Source of the DNA: Opitutales bacterium
GTDB taxonomy: Bacteria > Verrucomicrobiota > Verrucomicrobiia > Opitutales > Coraliomargaritaceae
Reading direction: 5' to 3'
Length of the DNA stretch: 64,000 nucleotides
Assembly (NCBI GenBank): GCA_018607135.1
Contig: JABBCA010000105.1
Coordinates: 1-64,000 of the forward strand
Shown one piece after another: positions 1-12,168 of the stretch (position 1 is the stretch's first letter; each line of letters starts with the position of its first letter). The translations under genes were made by a program, and so were the position numbers. The notes beneath the pieces were generated by a model that did no database searches, was not told where the DNA came from, and worked only from the letters and a program-made list of their open reading frames with translations.

Positions 1-64
1 CCCTCTTTTTTCCGTCGCTCGCTTCCCAACTGAGGCGATAAATCACATTTTTTAACTCTCTAAC

Positions 65-100
65 GCAGGTCTCTTAAACGGAGCACGAAGTTCCACCTGC
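65..100 (+). promoter_or_regulatory. Leader stem-loop before rplC
   Basis: A 6-bp stem (GCAGGT at 65-70 with ACCTGC at 95-100) encloses a smaller GGAG/TTCC stem (80-83 with 91-94), ending 11 bases before the rplC start. In many bacteria the S10-operon leader is a target for autoregulation by L4. That role here is only inferred from position; the stem itself is visible. Confidence 0.35.
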
Positions 101-111
101 CAATTAGTATT

Positions 112-759
<648 letters not shown>

Positions 760-786
760 ACCTAAAGGACGAAAGGACATATACCA

Positions 787-1425
787 ATGAAACTTAAAGT
801 TTATACAGCCGACGGAACCTCTAGCTCTGAAAAAGAGTTCGCACAGTTCCCATCACTTGAAGGCGACAAGGGCGTAGCAGCGCTCCGTCAAGTCGTCATC
901 GCTCACCAAGCGAATGCTCGCCAAGGCAATGCTTCCACTAAGACACGCGCTGAAGTTGCGGGTTCGGGTAAGAAGCTTTTTCGCCAAAAAGGCAGCGGCA
1001 CCGCTCGTCAAGGCTCACGTCGCGTTCCTCACCAACGTCATGGTGGTATTGCGCACGGGCCGAAGCCACGCGACTTCTCTCAGAAGATCAATCGTAAGAT
1101 GAAGACACTCGCTTTCCAACGCGCACTGTTCGAGCGTGCGAACGAAGGTGGTCTTTCTGTTATCGAAGCACTCGAAGTGAAGGAGCCGAAGACAAAGCTC
1201 TTCAACAGTGTGCTCAACGGTGTGCTTCCAACTCGCGGCAAAGTCTTACTCGTAGACGACGCATTTGAAAACAACGCTGCACTCGCTGCTCGCAACATTG
1301 ATGGTGTATCCCTCACTGAAGCAGGCAACCTCAGCGCTCTCGACGTAGTCCGTTACCGCCACATCATCGTGAGCGCTAAGGGCATCGAAACAATTATCGC
1401 CCGTGCAAATGGAGGTGAAAAATGA
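787..1425 (+). CDS. rplD: 50S ribosomal protein L4
   Basis: Large-subunit protein lining the exit tunnel; in proteobacteria it also represses its own operon. The 212-residue product has the tunnel-loop region (GSGTARQGSRRVPHQRHGG, about residues 71-89) and the usual C-terminal globular part. An AAAGGA-type ribosome site lies about 10 bases upstream. The stop overlaps the start of rplW by 4 bases (ATGA), implying translational coupling. Confidence 0.97.
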   Translation: MKLKVYTADGTSSSEKEFAQFPSLEGDKGVAALRQVVIAHQANARQGNASTKTRAEVAGSGKKLFRQKGSGTARQGSRRVPHQRHGGIAHGPKPRDFSQKINRKMKTLAFQRALFERANEGGLSVIEALEVKEPKTKLFNSVLNGVLPTRGKVLLVDDAFENNAALAARNIDGVSLTEAGNLSALDVVRYRHIIVSAKGIETIIARANGGEK

Positions 1426-1712
1426 TCATCGCTGACACCATTCTTAAAGAATACCGCGTGACTGAGAAGGCTGCTCTTCTTTCCGCGAATCACAACCAAT
1501 ACACCTTCGAAGTGGCGCCGTCCGCGAATCGTATCGAAGTCGCTCGCGCTGTCGCGAAGGTCTTCAACGTCGAAGTCGTAAAGGTGAATATCCTAAACAA
1601 AAAGCCAAAGGTGAAGGCCGACCGCTCACGTCGCGGTCGCGTTGGAACTAAAGGCGGCCACAAAAAGGCCATCGTTACTCTTAAAGAGGGCGATAAGATT
1701 GAACTCGTCTAA
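1422..1712 (+). CDS. rplW: 50S ribosomal protein L23
   Basis: Exit-site protein of the 50S subunit and docking point for trigger factor and SRP. The 96-residue product has the standard [19 protein letters not shown] opening and the basic loop [15 protein letters not shown]. It overlaps rplD by 4 bases and has a strong GGAGGT ribosome site inside the end of rplD. Confidence 0.96.
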   Translation: MIIADTILKEYRVTEKAALLSANHNQYTFEVAPSANRIEVARAVAKVFNVEVVKVNILNKKPKVKADRSRRGRVGTKGGHKKAIVTLKEGDKIELV

Positions 1713-1732
1713 GACGCAGGAGAAAGAACATC

Positions 1733-2575
<843 letters not shown>

Positions 2576-2593
2576 TCAACTATTCTTTAAGTC

Positions 2594-2863
2594 ATGTCCC
2601 GTTCCGTAAAAAAAGGTTTCTTCGTCGATCCTCACCTCGCTAAGAAGGTAGAGGTCGCACAAGCCAACAACGACCGCAAGCCGATCCAAACATGGTCGCG
2701 CCGTTCGACAATCACTCCCGACTTCGTCGGCCTTAACTTCAACGTCCACAACGGTCGCAGTTTCTTGCCCGTCTATGTGACTGAGAACATGGTTGGCCAC
2801 AAGCTTGGTGAGTTTTCTCCAACACGCACCTTCAAAGGTCACCCTGCAGGTAAGGCTAAGTAA
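2594..2863 (+). CDS. rpsS: 30S ribosomal protein S19
   Basis: Head protein of the 30S subunit that contacts S13 and the A-site tRNA region. The 89-residue product begins [19 protein letters not shown] and has the usual [24 protein letters not shown] core. It is of normal length. In nearly all bacteria rplV follows directly; here a secreted-protein gene intervenes. Confidence 0.97.
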   Translation: MSRSVKKGFFVDPHLAKKVEVAQANNDRKPIQTWSRRSTITPDFVGLNFNVHNGRSFLPVYVTENMVGHKLGEFSPTRTFKGHPAGKAK

Positions 2864-2886
2864 ACCGCACATCGCGATTAACTAAT

Positions 2887-3261
2887 ATGCACCGTTTACT
2901 GACATCACGTTTTTCTAAGCTCGCTAGCTTACTCCTTTGCGGAGTGCTGGCTGCTGGAAGCACTGTGTCGGCGAGCGTTCCCGCATTCGTCAAAGAATCA
3001 CTCTACACACCATACGCGGCCAAGGTCGCATCCGTGGAGTCCACACTCGAAGCCGATATCGTCATCATCGACGGTGGTCTCGAGCAGGGCATTCGCCTCG
3101 GAATGGTCTGCACGGTGTCTCGCGGACTTAAGTCTGTTGGCGAATTAATCATCATCGAATCTCGAAACGACCGTGCAGCAGGACTTATCCTCGAATTGGT
3201 CGACGACTCTATCATTCAAGCGGGAGACATTGCCCGCGTTAAAACACTTCAAAACAGCTGA
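2887..3261 (+). CDS. Secreted protein with FlgT-C-like domain inserted in ribosomal operon
   Basis: A 124-residue protein of unknown function. Residues 1-29 look like a Sec signal peptide (basic start, then LASLLLCGVLAAGSTVSA). The rest reads as a small beta-rich module (ADIVIIDGGLEQGIRLGMVCTV, VGELIIIESRNDRAAG, QAGDIARVKT) resembling the C-terminal domain of FlgT-like envelope proteins, where a G-x(2)-G-x-R-x-G turn and a closing GD are typical. It has the same strand and tight spacing as its neighbours (23 bases after rpsS, 5 before rplV), so it is co-transcribed with ribosomal genes. The domain match is from memory and tentative; that it is a real gene is likely from spacing and signal peptide. 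Confidence 0.75.
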   Translation: MHRLLTSRFSKLASLLLCGVLAAGSTVSASVPAFVKESLYTPYAAKVASVESTLEADIVIIDGGLEQGIRLGMVCTVSRGLKSVGELIIIESRNDRAAGLILELVDDSIIQAGDIARVKTLQNS

Positions 3262-3266
3262 ATCTC

Positions 3267-3602
<336 letters not shown>

Positions 3603-3622
3603 GCTCTAAACACTCTTTAATT

Positions 3623-4255
3623 ATGGGACAGAAAGTTCATCCAATCGGCTTCCGCCTTGCAGTAACTCGTGACTGGGATTCACGCTGGTATGCTAACAAA
3701 AAGCAATACCCTGAATACATCAAGGAGGACCACACGATCCGCACATTCCTCACAAGCAAGCTTCGCTACGCATCCGTGCCACGCATCTTCATCGAGCGTG
3801 CGTCAGGTCGTATCCGCGTAAAAATCTTCACTGCACGTCCAGGTGTTGTCATCGGTCGTAAAGGAGCTGAGCTTGATAAGCTTAAGGAGACTCTCAACAA
3901 GAAGGTCGGCAAGGAAATCATGCTCGACATCCAGGAAGTCAAGCGTCCAGATCTTTCTGCTCAATTAGTAGCTGAAAACGTTGCTCTGCAACTTGAGCGT
4001 CGTATTGCTTTCCGTCGTGCTATGAAGCGTGCGGTCCAAACTACAATGGCAATGGGTGCAGCAGGTATCCGTATCCAATGTGGTGGTCGCCTCGGTGGTG
4101 CTGACATTGCCCGCACGGAGCGTCAACACCAAGGCAAAGTGCCCCTTCAGACACTTCGCGCTAACATCAACTACGGTTTCAGTGAAGCGAATACAGTTTA
4201 CGGCATCATCGGTGTCAAATGCTGGATCTGCCTTCCTGATGAAGAGTCTGCGTAA
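3623..4255 (+). CDS. rpsC: 30S ribosomal protein S3
   Basis: 30S head protein at the mRNA entry pore with helicase function. The 210-residue product starts [24 protein letters not shown], has the KH-domain [15 protein letters not shown] segment, and the C-terminal [12 protein letters not shown] motif. It is slightly shorter than E. coli S3 at the C-terminus. Confidence 0.97.
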   Translation: MGQKVHPIGFRLAVTRDWDSRWYANKKQYPEYIKEDHTIRTFLTSKLRYASVPRIFIERASGRIRVKIFTARPGVVIGRKGAELDKLKETLNKKVGKEIMLDIQEVKRPDLSAQLVAENVALQLERRIAFRRAMKRAVQTTMAMGAAGIRIQCGGRLGGADIARTERQHQGKVPLQTLRANINYGFSEANTVYGIIGVKCWICLPDEESA

Positions 4256-4300
4256 GCGCATTCACGTAACTTAATTTTAATCATTTAAACTGAGCGAACA

Positions 4301-4717
4301 ATGGCCTTACTTCCATCACGCACTAAATACCGCAAGGTTCACACCGGTCGCATCTACGGCACCGCGCAAACTTGTAACGCACTCGCTTTCGGCGATTTCG
4401 GTATTCAATCTCTCACACGTGGTCGCATGACTTCACAACAGATCGAAGCCGCTCGTGTGGCGATGACTCGTAGCCTTAAGCGTAAGGGTAAAGTCTGGAT
4501 CCGTGTTTTCCCCCACAAGCCTGTGACCAAGAAGCCAGCTGAAACTCGCATGGGTAAAGGTAAGGGTTCTGTTGAGAAATGGGTCGCTGTGATCCGTCCA
4601 GGAACAATGCTTTTCGAAATCGCTGGCTGCTCTGCAACTGCGGCCCGCGAAGCACTCCGCCTCGCTGACACTAAGCTGCCATTCCACTGCCGCTTCGTTT
4701 CTCGCGAAGAAGCATAA
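4301..4717 (+). CDS. rplP: 50S ribosomal protein L16
   Basis: 50S protein at the base of the central protuberance, contacting A-site tRNA. The 138-residue product has the family features [28 protein letters not shown], and [20 protein letters not shown]. Length is normal. No Shine-Dalgarno sequence is seen before the ATG. Confidence 0.97.
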   Translation: MALLPSRTKYRKVHTGRIYGTAQTCNALAFGDFGIQSLTRGRMTSQQIEAARVAMTRSLKRKGKVWIRVFPHKPVTKKPAETRMGKGKGSVEKWVAVIRPGTMLFEIAGCSATAAREALRLADTKLPFHCRFVSREEA

Positions 4718-4747
4718 TCAATCACTGATTAACAAAGGAAATTTACT

Positions 4748-4951
4748 ATGAGCACAAAAGATATCCGCGAAATGTCCGAAGCAGAAATCGAAAAGAAACT
4801 TCGTGACACCCGTGACGAGCACGTTCAACTGCGTATGCGCAAGCAAACTGGTCAGGTTGAAAAGCCACACGAATTCACAAACTTGCGTCGCGAAATCGCG
4901 CGCCTCGAAACAATTCTCAAAGAAAAGAAGTTGGCGACAGCCACTGCTTAA
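4748..4951 (+). CDS. rpmC: 50S ribosomal protein L29
   Basis: Small helical protein near the polypeptide exit. The 67-residue product is two helices with DIREMSEAEIEKKL at the start and the FTNLRREIARLETILKEK segment diagnostic of L29. An AAAGGA ribosome site is present. Confidence 0.95.
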   Translation: MSTKDIREMSEAEIEKKLRDTRDEHVQLRMRKQTGQVEKPHEFTNLRREIARLETILKEKKLATATA

Positions 4952-4972
4952 CATTTTTAAGCCGCTACGAAT

Positions 4973-5251
4973 ATGGAAGCTACACGCAATTCTCGCAAAG
5001 TCCTCACTGGAACCGTCTCAAGCCGTTCCGGAGACAAGACAATCAAGGTCACTTACTCATACAAAGTTCCGCACCCCCTTTATAAGAAGGAAATTAAGCG
5101 TAAGACTGTTGTGCACGCGCATGATGAGACCAACGAATGTGGTCTTGGTGACAAAGTAGAGATCATGGAAACACGCCCACTCAGCAAGCTGAAGCGCTGG
5201 CGCGTGACCCGTGTGATCGAAGTCGCACCAAAGATTGGCGACGAAGCTTAA
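4973..5251 (+). CDS. rpsQ: 30S ribosomal protein S17
   Basis: OB-fold protein that binds 16S rRNA early in 30S assembly. The 92-residue product has LTGTVSSRSGDKTIKV, the loop HPLYKKEIKRKTVVHAHDE and GDKVEIMETRPLSKLKRWRV, matching S17 throughout. Spacing from rpmC is 21 bases. Confidence 0.96.
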   Translation: MEATRNSRKVLTGTVSSRSGDKTIKVTYSYKVPHPLYKKEIKRKTVVHAHDETNECGLGDKVEIMETRPLSKLKRWRVTRVIEVAPKIGDEA

Positions 5252-5296
5252 GTGCTCGAAGCATATTATTTATAACCGATTAAGGGAGATTTAGCT

Positions 5297-5659
5297 ATGA
5301 TACAGATGAACAGCCGCGTATTTGTCGCGGATAACACAGGAGCCAAGGAGGCGGAGATGATCCGCCGCATTGGACAAAACAAGCGCACTGCAGCTGTCGG
5401 TGATGTTGTGATCTGCAACGTCAAGGTATCTTCAACAGATGCGTCGGTAAAGAAGGGCGAAGTCGTTCGCGGCGTAGTCGTTCGCACCAAAGCACCTGTT
5501 CGCCGAGGCGATGGTAGCTATGTTCGTTTCGATAACAACGCCATTGTTATCATCGGCACCGATGGTAACCCCAAAGGCACTCGTATCTTCGGCCCAGTAG
5601 CTCGTGAGCTGCGCGCCAAATTCATGAAGATCATTTCACTCGCACCGGAGGTTCTCTAA
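5297..5659 (+). CDS. rplN: 50S ribosomal protein L14
   Basis: Subunit-interface protein of the 50S and binding site of the silencing factor RsfS. The 120-residue product begins [19 protein letters not shown] and contains the [19 protein letters not shown] core and [20 protein letters not shown] ribosome site precedes it. Confidence 0.97.
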   Translation: MIQMNSRVFVADNTGAKEAEMIRRIGQNKRTAAVGDVVICNVKVSSTDASVKKGEVVRGVVVRTKAPVRRGDGSYVRFDNNAIVIIGTDGNPKGTRIFGPVARELRAKFMKIISLAPEVL

Positions 5660-5661
5660 TC

Positions 5662-5904
5662 ATGAGCAAAGTAATCAAACGCGAACAAGAAGTTGTCGTC
5701 ATCTCTGGCGCACACAAAGGCAAGCGCGGTAAGGTCCTCGAAGTGAAAGCTCCTGAGAAGATTCTAATCGAAGGCGTCAATCTCGTCACTAAATTCGAGC
5801 GTAAGTCTCAGGATAACCCAGAAGGTGGTTCTTCCGAGCGCGAAGCTCCAATTCACTATTCCAACGTCATGTTGGCTGAAAAATACGACGCTAAGCAAAA
5901 ATAA
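5662..5904 (+). CDS. rplX: 50S ribosomal protein L24
   Basis: Assembly-initiator protein of the 50S with a KOW motif (EVVVISGAHKGKRGKVLEV, about residues 10-28). The 80-residue product is at the short end of the family. It starts 2 bases after rplN, with a GGAGGT site in the end of rplN. A comparatively long 95-base gap follows. Confidence 0.94.
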   Translation: MSKVIKREQEVVVISGAHKGKRGKVLEVKAPEKILIEGVNLVTKFERKSQDNPEGGSSEREAPIHYSNVMLAEKYDAKQK

Positions 5905-5968
5905 ACGAGCTTGCCAGTCTGTATAAAAGCCGCATTTTCACGCACTTTTTCAAAAATCACATCTAACT

Positions 5969-5989
5969 AGCCGGGTCAGAAATCCGGCT
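5969..5989 (+). promoter_or_regulatory. Stem-loop in the rplX-rplE spacer
   Basis: AGCCGG (5969-5974) pairs perfectly with CCGGCT (5984-5989) around a 9-base loop, ending 10 bases before the rplE start. The rplX-rplE spacer is the longest in this stretch of the operon. In E. coli the S8 repressor binds mRNA at the L5 start; a similar control site here is an inference from position alone. Confidence 0.4.
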
Positions 5990-5999
5990 GATACGAACG

Positions 6000-6581
6000 A
6001 TGGCTACATTACTACAAAAACATTACACTGATACAGTCGTTCCCGCACTTAAAGAAAAGTTCGGCTACACCAACGCGCACACGGTTCCTGCGATCAAGAA
6101 GATCGTCATCAACTCTGGCTACAGCGCGACTGTTGACAAGAATCACGTTCAATACGTGCACGACGAAATCGGCAAGATTGCAGGCCAACGTCCAGTCACC
6201 ACCAAGGCGAAGCTGAGTATCTCGAACTTCAAGCTTCGTGAAGAACAACCAATCGGTTGCAAGGTCACCCTCCGCGGTGAAGCTATGTATGACTTTCTTG
6301 CCCGCTTAATCAGTATCGCACTCCCTGCGATCCGTGACTTCCGCGGTGTGCCCACTCGTTTTGATGGCAAGGGTAACTACACACTCGGTGTGAGCGACCA
6401 TACGATCTTTCCAGAAATCAGCGCAGAAGGCACCAATGCTCAAATGGGTATGGACATCTGCATCAACACGAGTGCTAAAACAGATGAAGAGGGCCGCGAG
6501 CTACTCGCTCAGTTCGGCGTTCCTTTCCGTAAAACAAGTGCCGAAGTTGAAGCAGCGGAAGCTGCTGCGGCAACTGCATAA
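6000..6581 (+). CDS. rplE: 50S ribosomal protein L5
   Basis: Binds 5S rRNA and forms the central protuberance. The 193-residue product has [12 protein letters not shown], the [24 protein letters not shown] segment, and [28 protein letters not shown]. The last 13 residues are an Ala/Glu-rich tail not found in most L5 proteins. No Shine-Dalgarno sequence; a stem-loop sits just upstream. Confidence 0.97.
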   Translation: MATLLQKHYTDTVVPALKEKFGYTNAHTVPAIKKIVINSGYSATVDKNHVQYVHDEIGKIAGQRPVTTKAKLSISNFKLREEQPIGCKVTLRGEAMYDFLARLISIALPAIRDFRGVPTRFDGKGNYTLGVSDHTIFPEISAEGTNAQMGMDICINTSAKTDEEGRELLAQFGVPFRKTSAEVEAAEAAAATA

Positions 6582-6601
6582 GCTTTCAACCAGACTTTCT
6601 T

Positions 6602-6907
6602 ATGGCTAAAAAATCCGCTATCCAACGTAACCTTAAGCGCGTTCGTCTCATTGAGAAATACGCTGCTAAGCGTGCCGAGCTCAAAGCAATCCTAGCAAAC
6701 CCAGAAACTTCCGATGAGGAGTTTTACAAGGCACAAGCTAAACTTTGCAAACTTCCTAAGAACAGCTCGCCGATACGTGCGCGTAACCGTTGCTCCGTCA
6801 CTGGTCGTCCACGTGCTTTCATCCGCAAGTTCGGTCTTTCACGTATCACATTCCGTGAACTCGCCACTCAAGGCAAGATTCCTGGTGTGACTAAGTCCTC
6901 TTGGTAA
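6602..6907 (+). CDS. rpsN: 30S ribosomal protein S14 (zinc-free form)
   Basis: 30S head protein. The 101-residue product is the long form without the CXXC zinc ribbon: it keeps [23 protein letters not shown] and the [16 protein letters not shown] end. Co-transcribed between rplE and rpsH as usual for the spc operon. Confidence 0.96.
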   Translation: MAKKSAIQRNLKRVRLIEKYAAKRAELKAILANPETSDEEFYKAQAKLCKLPKNSSPIRARNRCSVTGRPRAFIRKFGLSRITFRELATQGKIPGVTKSSW

Positions 6908-6955
6908 GCACTTCCGCTTAACCAAATTCAATTGAAAACCCACTAGTAAAACACT

Positions 6956-7354
6956 ATGGCAGTTCATGATACAGTAGGTGACTTCCTCACCATCATTCGC
7001 AACGCGAGTTCAGCACGCAAAAACGTCTGCACGGCTCAGTTCTCTAAAATGCGCCTTGCGATCGCTTCAATCCTCAAGTCCGAAGGCTACATTGCAGACT
7101 TCAGCGAAGAGCAAAACGAAAAAGGCTTTAAAGTCATTTCTATTAAGATGAAATACGTTGGCGGTAAGCCAGCTATCACAGGTATCCAGCGTCATTCGAC
7201 TCCTGGTTGCCGCCTCTACTACGGTTGCAAAGACATCCCACGCGTGCTTAACGGCTTGGGTGTTGCGATCCTCACTACTTCTAAAGGCGTTGTTCGCGCC
7301 CGTGATGCCCGTGAACAGGGTGTTGGCGGCGAGCTCGTCTGCAAAGTTTGGTAA
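6956..7354 (+). CDS. rpsH: 30S ribosomal protein S8
   Basis: Central-domain 16S rRNA-binding protein and, in E. coli, translational repressor of the spc operon. The 132-residue product starts AVHDTVGDFLTIIRNASSARK and ends with the conserved ILTTSKGVVRARDAREQGVGGELVCKVW. Length and end are typical. Confidence 0.97.
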   Translation: MAVHDTVGDFLTIIRNASSARKNVCTAQFSKMRLAIASILKSEGYIADFSEEQNEKGFKVISIKMKYVGGKPAITGIQRHSTPGCRLYYGCKDIPRVLNGLGVAILTTSKGVVRARDAREQGVGGELVCKVW

Positions 7355-7372
7355 TTCAATAGGACACATACT

Positions 7373-7909
7373 ATGAGCAGAATTGGTAAACTTCCCGTTC
7401 CCGTCCTTGATAAGGCAACAGTCAGCATTGATGGTCAAACCGTCCGTGTTGAAGGCCCAAAGGGTAAACTAGAAAAAACTTTCGACAACTCTACCAAAAT
7501 TGAGTTGGTCGATGGCGAGATCCAGGTCTCTCCAGCAGACAGCAGCCGCCACGCTCGTGCGATGTTTGGCACTGTCCGCTCCATCATCAATAATATGGTG
7601 ATTGGTGTCGTCGAAGGTTACACTAAAAAACTTGAGATCAAGGGTGTCGGTTTTCGTGCCGCACTTAAAGGTGATATCCTGGATCTAGCACTCGGTTACT
7701 CTCACCCATGTGAGCTTAATATCCCAGAAGGCATCACTGTGACTGTCGCTGAAAATACTAAGATCACTGTAGAAGGTGCCGATAAACAAGTCGTTGGCGA
7801 AGTCGCCGCGACCATCTTCTCTTACTTCCCAGCCGAGCCTTATAAGGGCAAGGGTGTTCACATCGTCGGTCAATACGTCCGCCGTAAGGAGGGTAAGAAG
7901 TCCGCTTAA
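7373..7909 (+). CDS. rplF: 50S ribosomal protein L6
   Basis: 50S protein close to the factor-binding site. The 178-residue product has the two repeated L6 folds: MSRIGKLPVPV at the start, VEGYTKKLEIKGVGFRA in the middle and the C-terminal EPYKGKGVHIVGQYVRRKEGKKSA signature. An AGGA site precedes it. Confidence 0.97.
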   Translation: MSRIGKLPVPVLDKATVSIDGQTVRVEGPKGKLEKTFDNSTKIELVDGEIQVSPADSSRHARAMFGTVRSIINNMVIGVVEGYTKKLEIKGVGFRAALKGDILDLALGYSHPCELNIPEGITVTVAENTKITVEGADKQVVGEVAATIFSYFPAEPYKGKGVHIVGQYVRRKEGKKSA

Positions 7910-7932
7910 TTTTCAAGCAGAGCATAACACAT

Positions 7933-8280
7933 ATGAAACTCGCAAAGAAAAACATCCTTTTACAGAAGCGTCGCTGGCGTATTCGCAAGAAGATTAAAGG
8001 CACTGCAGAGCGCCCACGTCTTACAGTTCACTTCTCTAACAAAAACATCTACGCGCAATGCATTGACGACGTCAAAGGTCACACTGTGGCTTATGTCTCA
8101 TCGATTGGTGGCGACGATAAAGCAAACAACGACGGTGCCGTCGCTCTTGGTAAAGCAATTTCCGAGAAGGCTAAGGCAGCTGGTGTTGAGAGCGTCGTTT
8201 TCGACCGTGCAGGCCGCCGTTACCACGGTTGCGTAAAATCATTCGCTGAAGCAGCTCGCGAGGGCGGACTTAAGTTCTAA
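7933..8280 (+). CDS. rplR: 50S ribosomal protein L18
   Basis: 5S rRNA-binding protein of the central protuberance. The 115-residue product has RRWRIRKKIKGTAERPRLTVHFSNKNIYAQ and FDRAGRRYHGCVKSFAEAAREGGLKF, both L18 hallmarks. The gene lies 23 bases after rplF. Confidence 0.96.
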   Translation: MKLAKKNILLQKRRWRIRKKIKGTAERPRLTVHFSNKNIYAQCIDDVKGHTVAYVSSIGGDDKANNDGAVALGKAISEKAKAAGVESVVFDRAGRRYHGCVKSFAEAAREGGLKF

Positions 8281-8292
8281 GCAATTACCCAT

Positions 8293-8811
8293 ATGAGCAG
8301 ACAAAAAAGATCATTCTCTCAAAAAGACGAGCCAGAAGAAGCACCAGAATTCACCGAGAAGGTAGTGCATATCAACCGTTGTGCTAAAGTTGTAAAGGGC
8401 GGTCGCCGTTTCAGCTTCGCTGCACTCGTTGTTGTTGGTAACCAAAAAGGTCAAGTCGGTGTTGGTTACGGTAAAGCAAAGGAAGTTCCTGAGTGTATCC
8501 GTAAAGGCACAGAGCAAGCTAAGAAGAACTTGGTTACCATCAATCTTCGTGGCGACACAATCCCTCACCACGTTCTTGGTGAAGCAGATGGCGGTAAGGT
8601 TCTCCTTCGCCCAGCTTCTGACGGAACAGGCGTTATCGCTGGTGGTGGTGTGCGTGCGGTTCTCGAATCCGTCGGTGTTAAAAACATTCTCTCCAAGTCA
8701 CTCGGCTCGAACAATCACCTCGCTATGGTGAATGCTACAATGGCTGCGCTTCAGCAGCTCCGTTCGAACGAGGAAATCAAGAACCTTCGCTTCAGTGAAG
8801 CGACAGCGTAA
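8293..8811 (+). CDS. rpsE: 30S ribosomal protein S5
   Basis: 30S body protein important for decoding fidelity. The 172-residue product has an acidic 20-residue start, then [28 protein letters not shown] and the [21 protein letters not shown] domain, and [20 protein letters not shown]. The next gene is rplO; rpmD (L30), which usually lies between them, is absent. Confidence 0.97.
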   Translation: MSRQKRSFSQKDEPEEAPEFTEKVVHINRCAKVVKGGRRFSFAALVVVGNQKGQVGVGYGKAKEVPECIRKGTEQAKKNLVTINLRGDTIPHHVLGEADGGKVLLRPASDGTGVIAGGGVRAVLESVGVKNILSKSLGSNNHLAMVNATMAALQQLRSNEEIKNLRFSEATA

Positions 8812-8823
8812 GGAGTCCATACA

Positions 8824-9294
8824 ATGAATCTCGATAATATTCCAACAATCAAAGGAGCGACTCACCCAACTAAACGTCTTGGACGTGGTGAAGGTAGTGG
8901 TCACGGTAAAACATCCGGCAAGGGACACAAGGGGCAAAAGGCTCGTTCCGGTGGTGGTATCCGCATTGGTTTCGAAGGTGGTCAAATGCCGCTCTATCGT
9001 AAACTCCCACGTCGTGGCTTTAACAATAAGAACTTCAAAACTACTTACCAATTGGTAAACGTCGATCAGCTTGAAAGAGTCGAAGGTGATGTTGTCAATC
9101 GTGAGTCGCTCGTAAAAGCGGGTCTCATTCGCGACAATGCGCAAGGCGTTAAAGTGCTTGGTGATGGTGAAGTTTCTAAGGCATTTACAGTTAACGTCTG
9201 CAAAGTCTCCGCATCTGCTAAGAGCAAGATTGAAGCTGCAGGTGGTAAAGTAGAAGAAGCGGCACCCGCTGCTGAAGCTAAGGAAGACGCATAA
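8824..9294 (+). CDS. rplO: 50S ribosomal protein L15
   Basis: Late-assembly 50S protein. The 156-residue product has the Gly/Lys/Arg-rich N-terminus (RLGRGEGSGHGKTSGKGHKG, GGIRIGFEGGQMPLYRKLPRRGF) and an Ala/Glu-rich C-terminal tail of about 16 residues. An AAGGAG ribosome site is present; it starts 12 bases after rpsE. Confidence 0.96.
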   Translation: MNLDNIPTIKGATHPTKRLGRGEGSGHGKTSGKGHKGQKARSGGGIRIGFEGGQMPLYRKLPRRGFNNKNFKTTYQLVNVDQLERVEGDVVNRESLVKAGLIRDNAQGVKVLGDGEVSKAFTVNVCKVSASAKSKIEAAGGKVEEAAPAAEAKEDA

Positions 9295-9336
9295 TTTCGG
9301 CTCGTTCTACGAACTGACTGAAAGAAACCACACTCT

Positions 9337-10851
<1,515 letters not shown>

Positions 10852-10941
10852 TTCTCGAAACTTCTCTTTTCCGAAGGTGTTTTCTCTCACAAGGCTTCTT
10901 CGTTCTTAATTGTTCTTTGATTTATCTCCTCTAGCAGACCG

Positions 10942-11709
10942 ATGAAATCCATTCGTTCAGACGAAGAAATTCAATCGATCCGCGAAGCCTGCCAAATCGC
11001 AGCAAACGTTTTACAGCGTTTGGTCGACGTGGTGGAAGAGGGGATGACTACTTACGATCTCGACCAACTCGGTCGCAAATATATCGAAGAGTATGGCGCG
11101 GAAAGTGCCTGCCACAACTATCGTTCTGGCAACCACATTTTTCCTGCGTTCACTTGCCTCTCCATAAACGAAGAAATCGTTCATGGTATTGGCAGACTAC
11201 AACGCACGATTCAAGCGGGCGACGTGGTATCGATAGATGTCGTGGTTCGCTATCGCGGATTCATTGGTGACAATGCGCGCACCGTTCTCATCGCACCTAT
11301 TGCAGATGAGAACCAAATGCTCATTGATGCCACGCGTGAATCTTTGAACTATGCCCTCACATTTGCTCGAGCTGGTAACCGTGTTGGAGATATCTCCAAT
11401 GCAGTTGAGCGCTTTATTAAGCGTCACAACTTTGGGATCGTTCGCGAGTTTGTCGGTCACGGTGTGGGTGCAACAATGCACGAAGCACCGCAAATCCCTA
11501 ACTTTGGTCGTCGCGGCAGCGGTGCACTCCTCAAACCAGGAATGTGCCTCGCCATTGAGCCAATGATCAACTTGGGAACCGGCAAAGTAGACATGCTGGA
11601 TGACGGCTGGACTGCTGTAACTCGTGACCGGAAAGCCTCTGCTCACTTCGAACACACCGTTCTAGTAACCAGTGGCGATCCAGAAATCTTAACAATTCCG
11701 AATCTTTAA
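10942..11709 (+). CDS. map: Type I methionine aminopeptidase
   Basis: Removes the initiator Met from nascent proteins; a dinuclear metal enzyme of the cytosol. The 255-residue product has the catalytic His in ACHNYRSGNHIFPAF, the metal ligands in VSIDVVVRYRGFIGDNARTV (both Asp), FVGHGVGATMHEAPQIPNFG (His) and AIEPMINLG (Glu). It lies between secY and rpsM without the adk, infA and rpmJ genes that often accompany it. Confidence 0.96.
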   Translation: MKSIRSDEEIQSIREACQIAANVLQRLVDVVEEGMTTYDLDQLGRKYIEEYGAESACHNYRSGNHIFPAFTCLSINEEIVHGIGRLQRTIQAGDVVSIDVVVRYRGFIGDNARTVLIAPIADENQMLIDATRESLNYALTFARAGNRVGDISNAVERFIKRHNFGIVREFVGHGVGATMHEAPQIPNFGRRGSGALLKPGMCLAIEPMINLGTGKVDMLDDGWTAVTRDRKASAHFEHTVLVTSGDPEILTIPNL

Positions 11710-11787
11710 CCTTTTCAAACACACTTAAATCACTATTTTCCACCGTTTTCCCGTAATCCAGCGGGTGACCAACCTTTTAAAAATATC

Positions 11788-12150
11788 ATGCCACGTATCC
11801 TTGGAGTCGATATCCCCGCAAACAAGAAGCTAGAATACTCGCTTCGTTACATCTATGGCATCGGACCTACACGCGCCAAGACAATCGTCGAAGTGTCTGG
11901 TTTCGATCCTGACCGCCGTGCTGGTGACCTCACAGAAGAAGAAGTGAATCAGCTCGCGTCGATTGTTTCGGACAAGCAATACACTGTTGAAGGTGACCTC
12001 CGCCGCGAGCGCACTGCCAACTTGAAGCGTCTCTCTGCGATTCGTAGCCTTCGTGGCATTCGCCACATGCGCGGTCTCCCAGTTCGTGGCCAACGCACTA
12101 AAACAAATGCACGCACACGTAAAGGTGCTGTGAAACCGGTTCGCAAGTAA
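11788..12150 (+). CDS. rpsM: 30S ribosomal protein S13
   Basis: 30S head protein at the subunit interface contacting P-site tRNA. The 120-residue product starts MPRILGVDIPANKKLEYSLRYIYGIG and ends with the basic LPVRGQRTKTNARTRKG tail. No Shine-Dalgarno sequence. It opens the alpha-operon part. Confidence 0.97.
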   Translation: MPRILGVDIPANKKLEYSLRYIYGIGPTRAKTIVEVSGFDPDRRAGDLTEEEVNQLASIVSDKQYTVEGDLRRERTANLKRLSAIRSLRGIRHMRGLPVRGQRTKTNARTRKGAVKPVRK

Positions 12151-12168
12151 CCACAAAAGGATTTTCCT

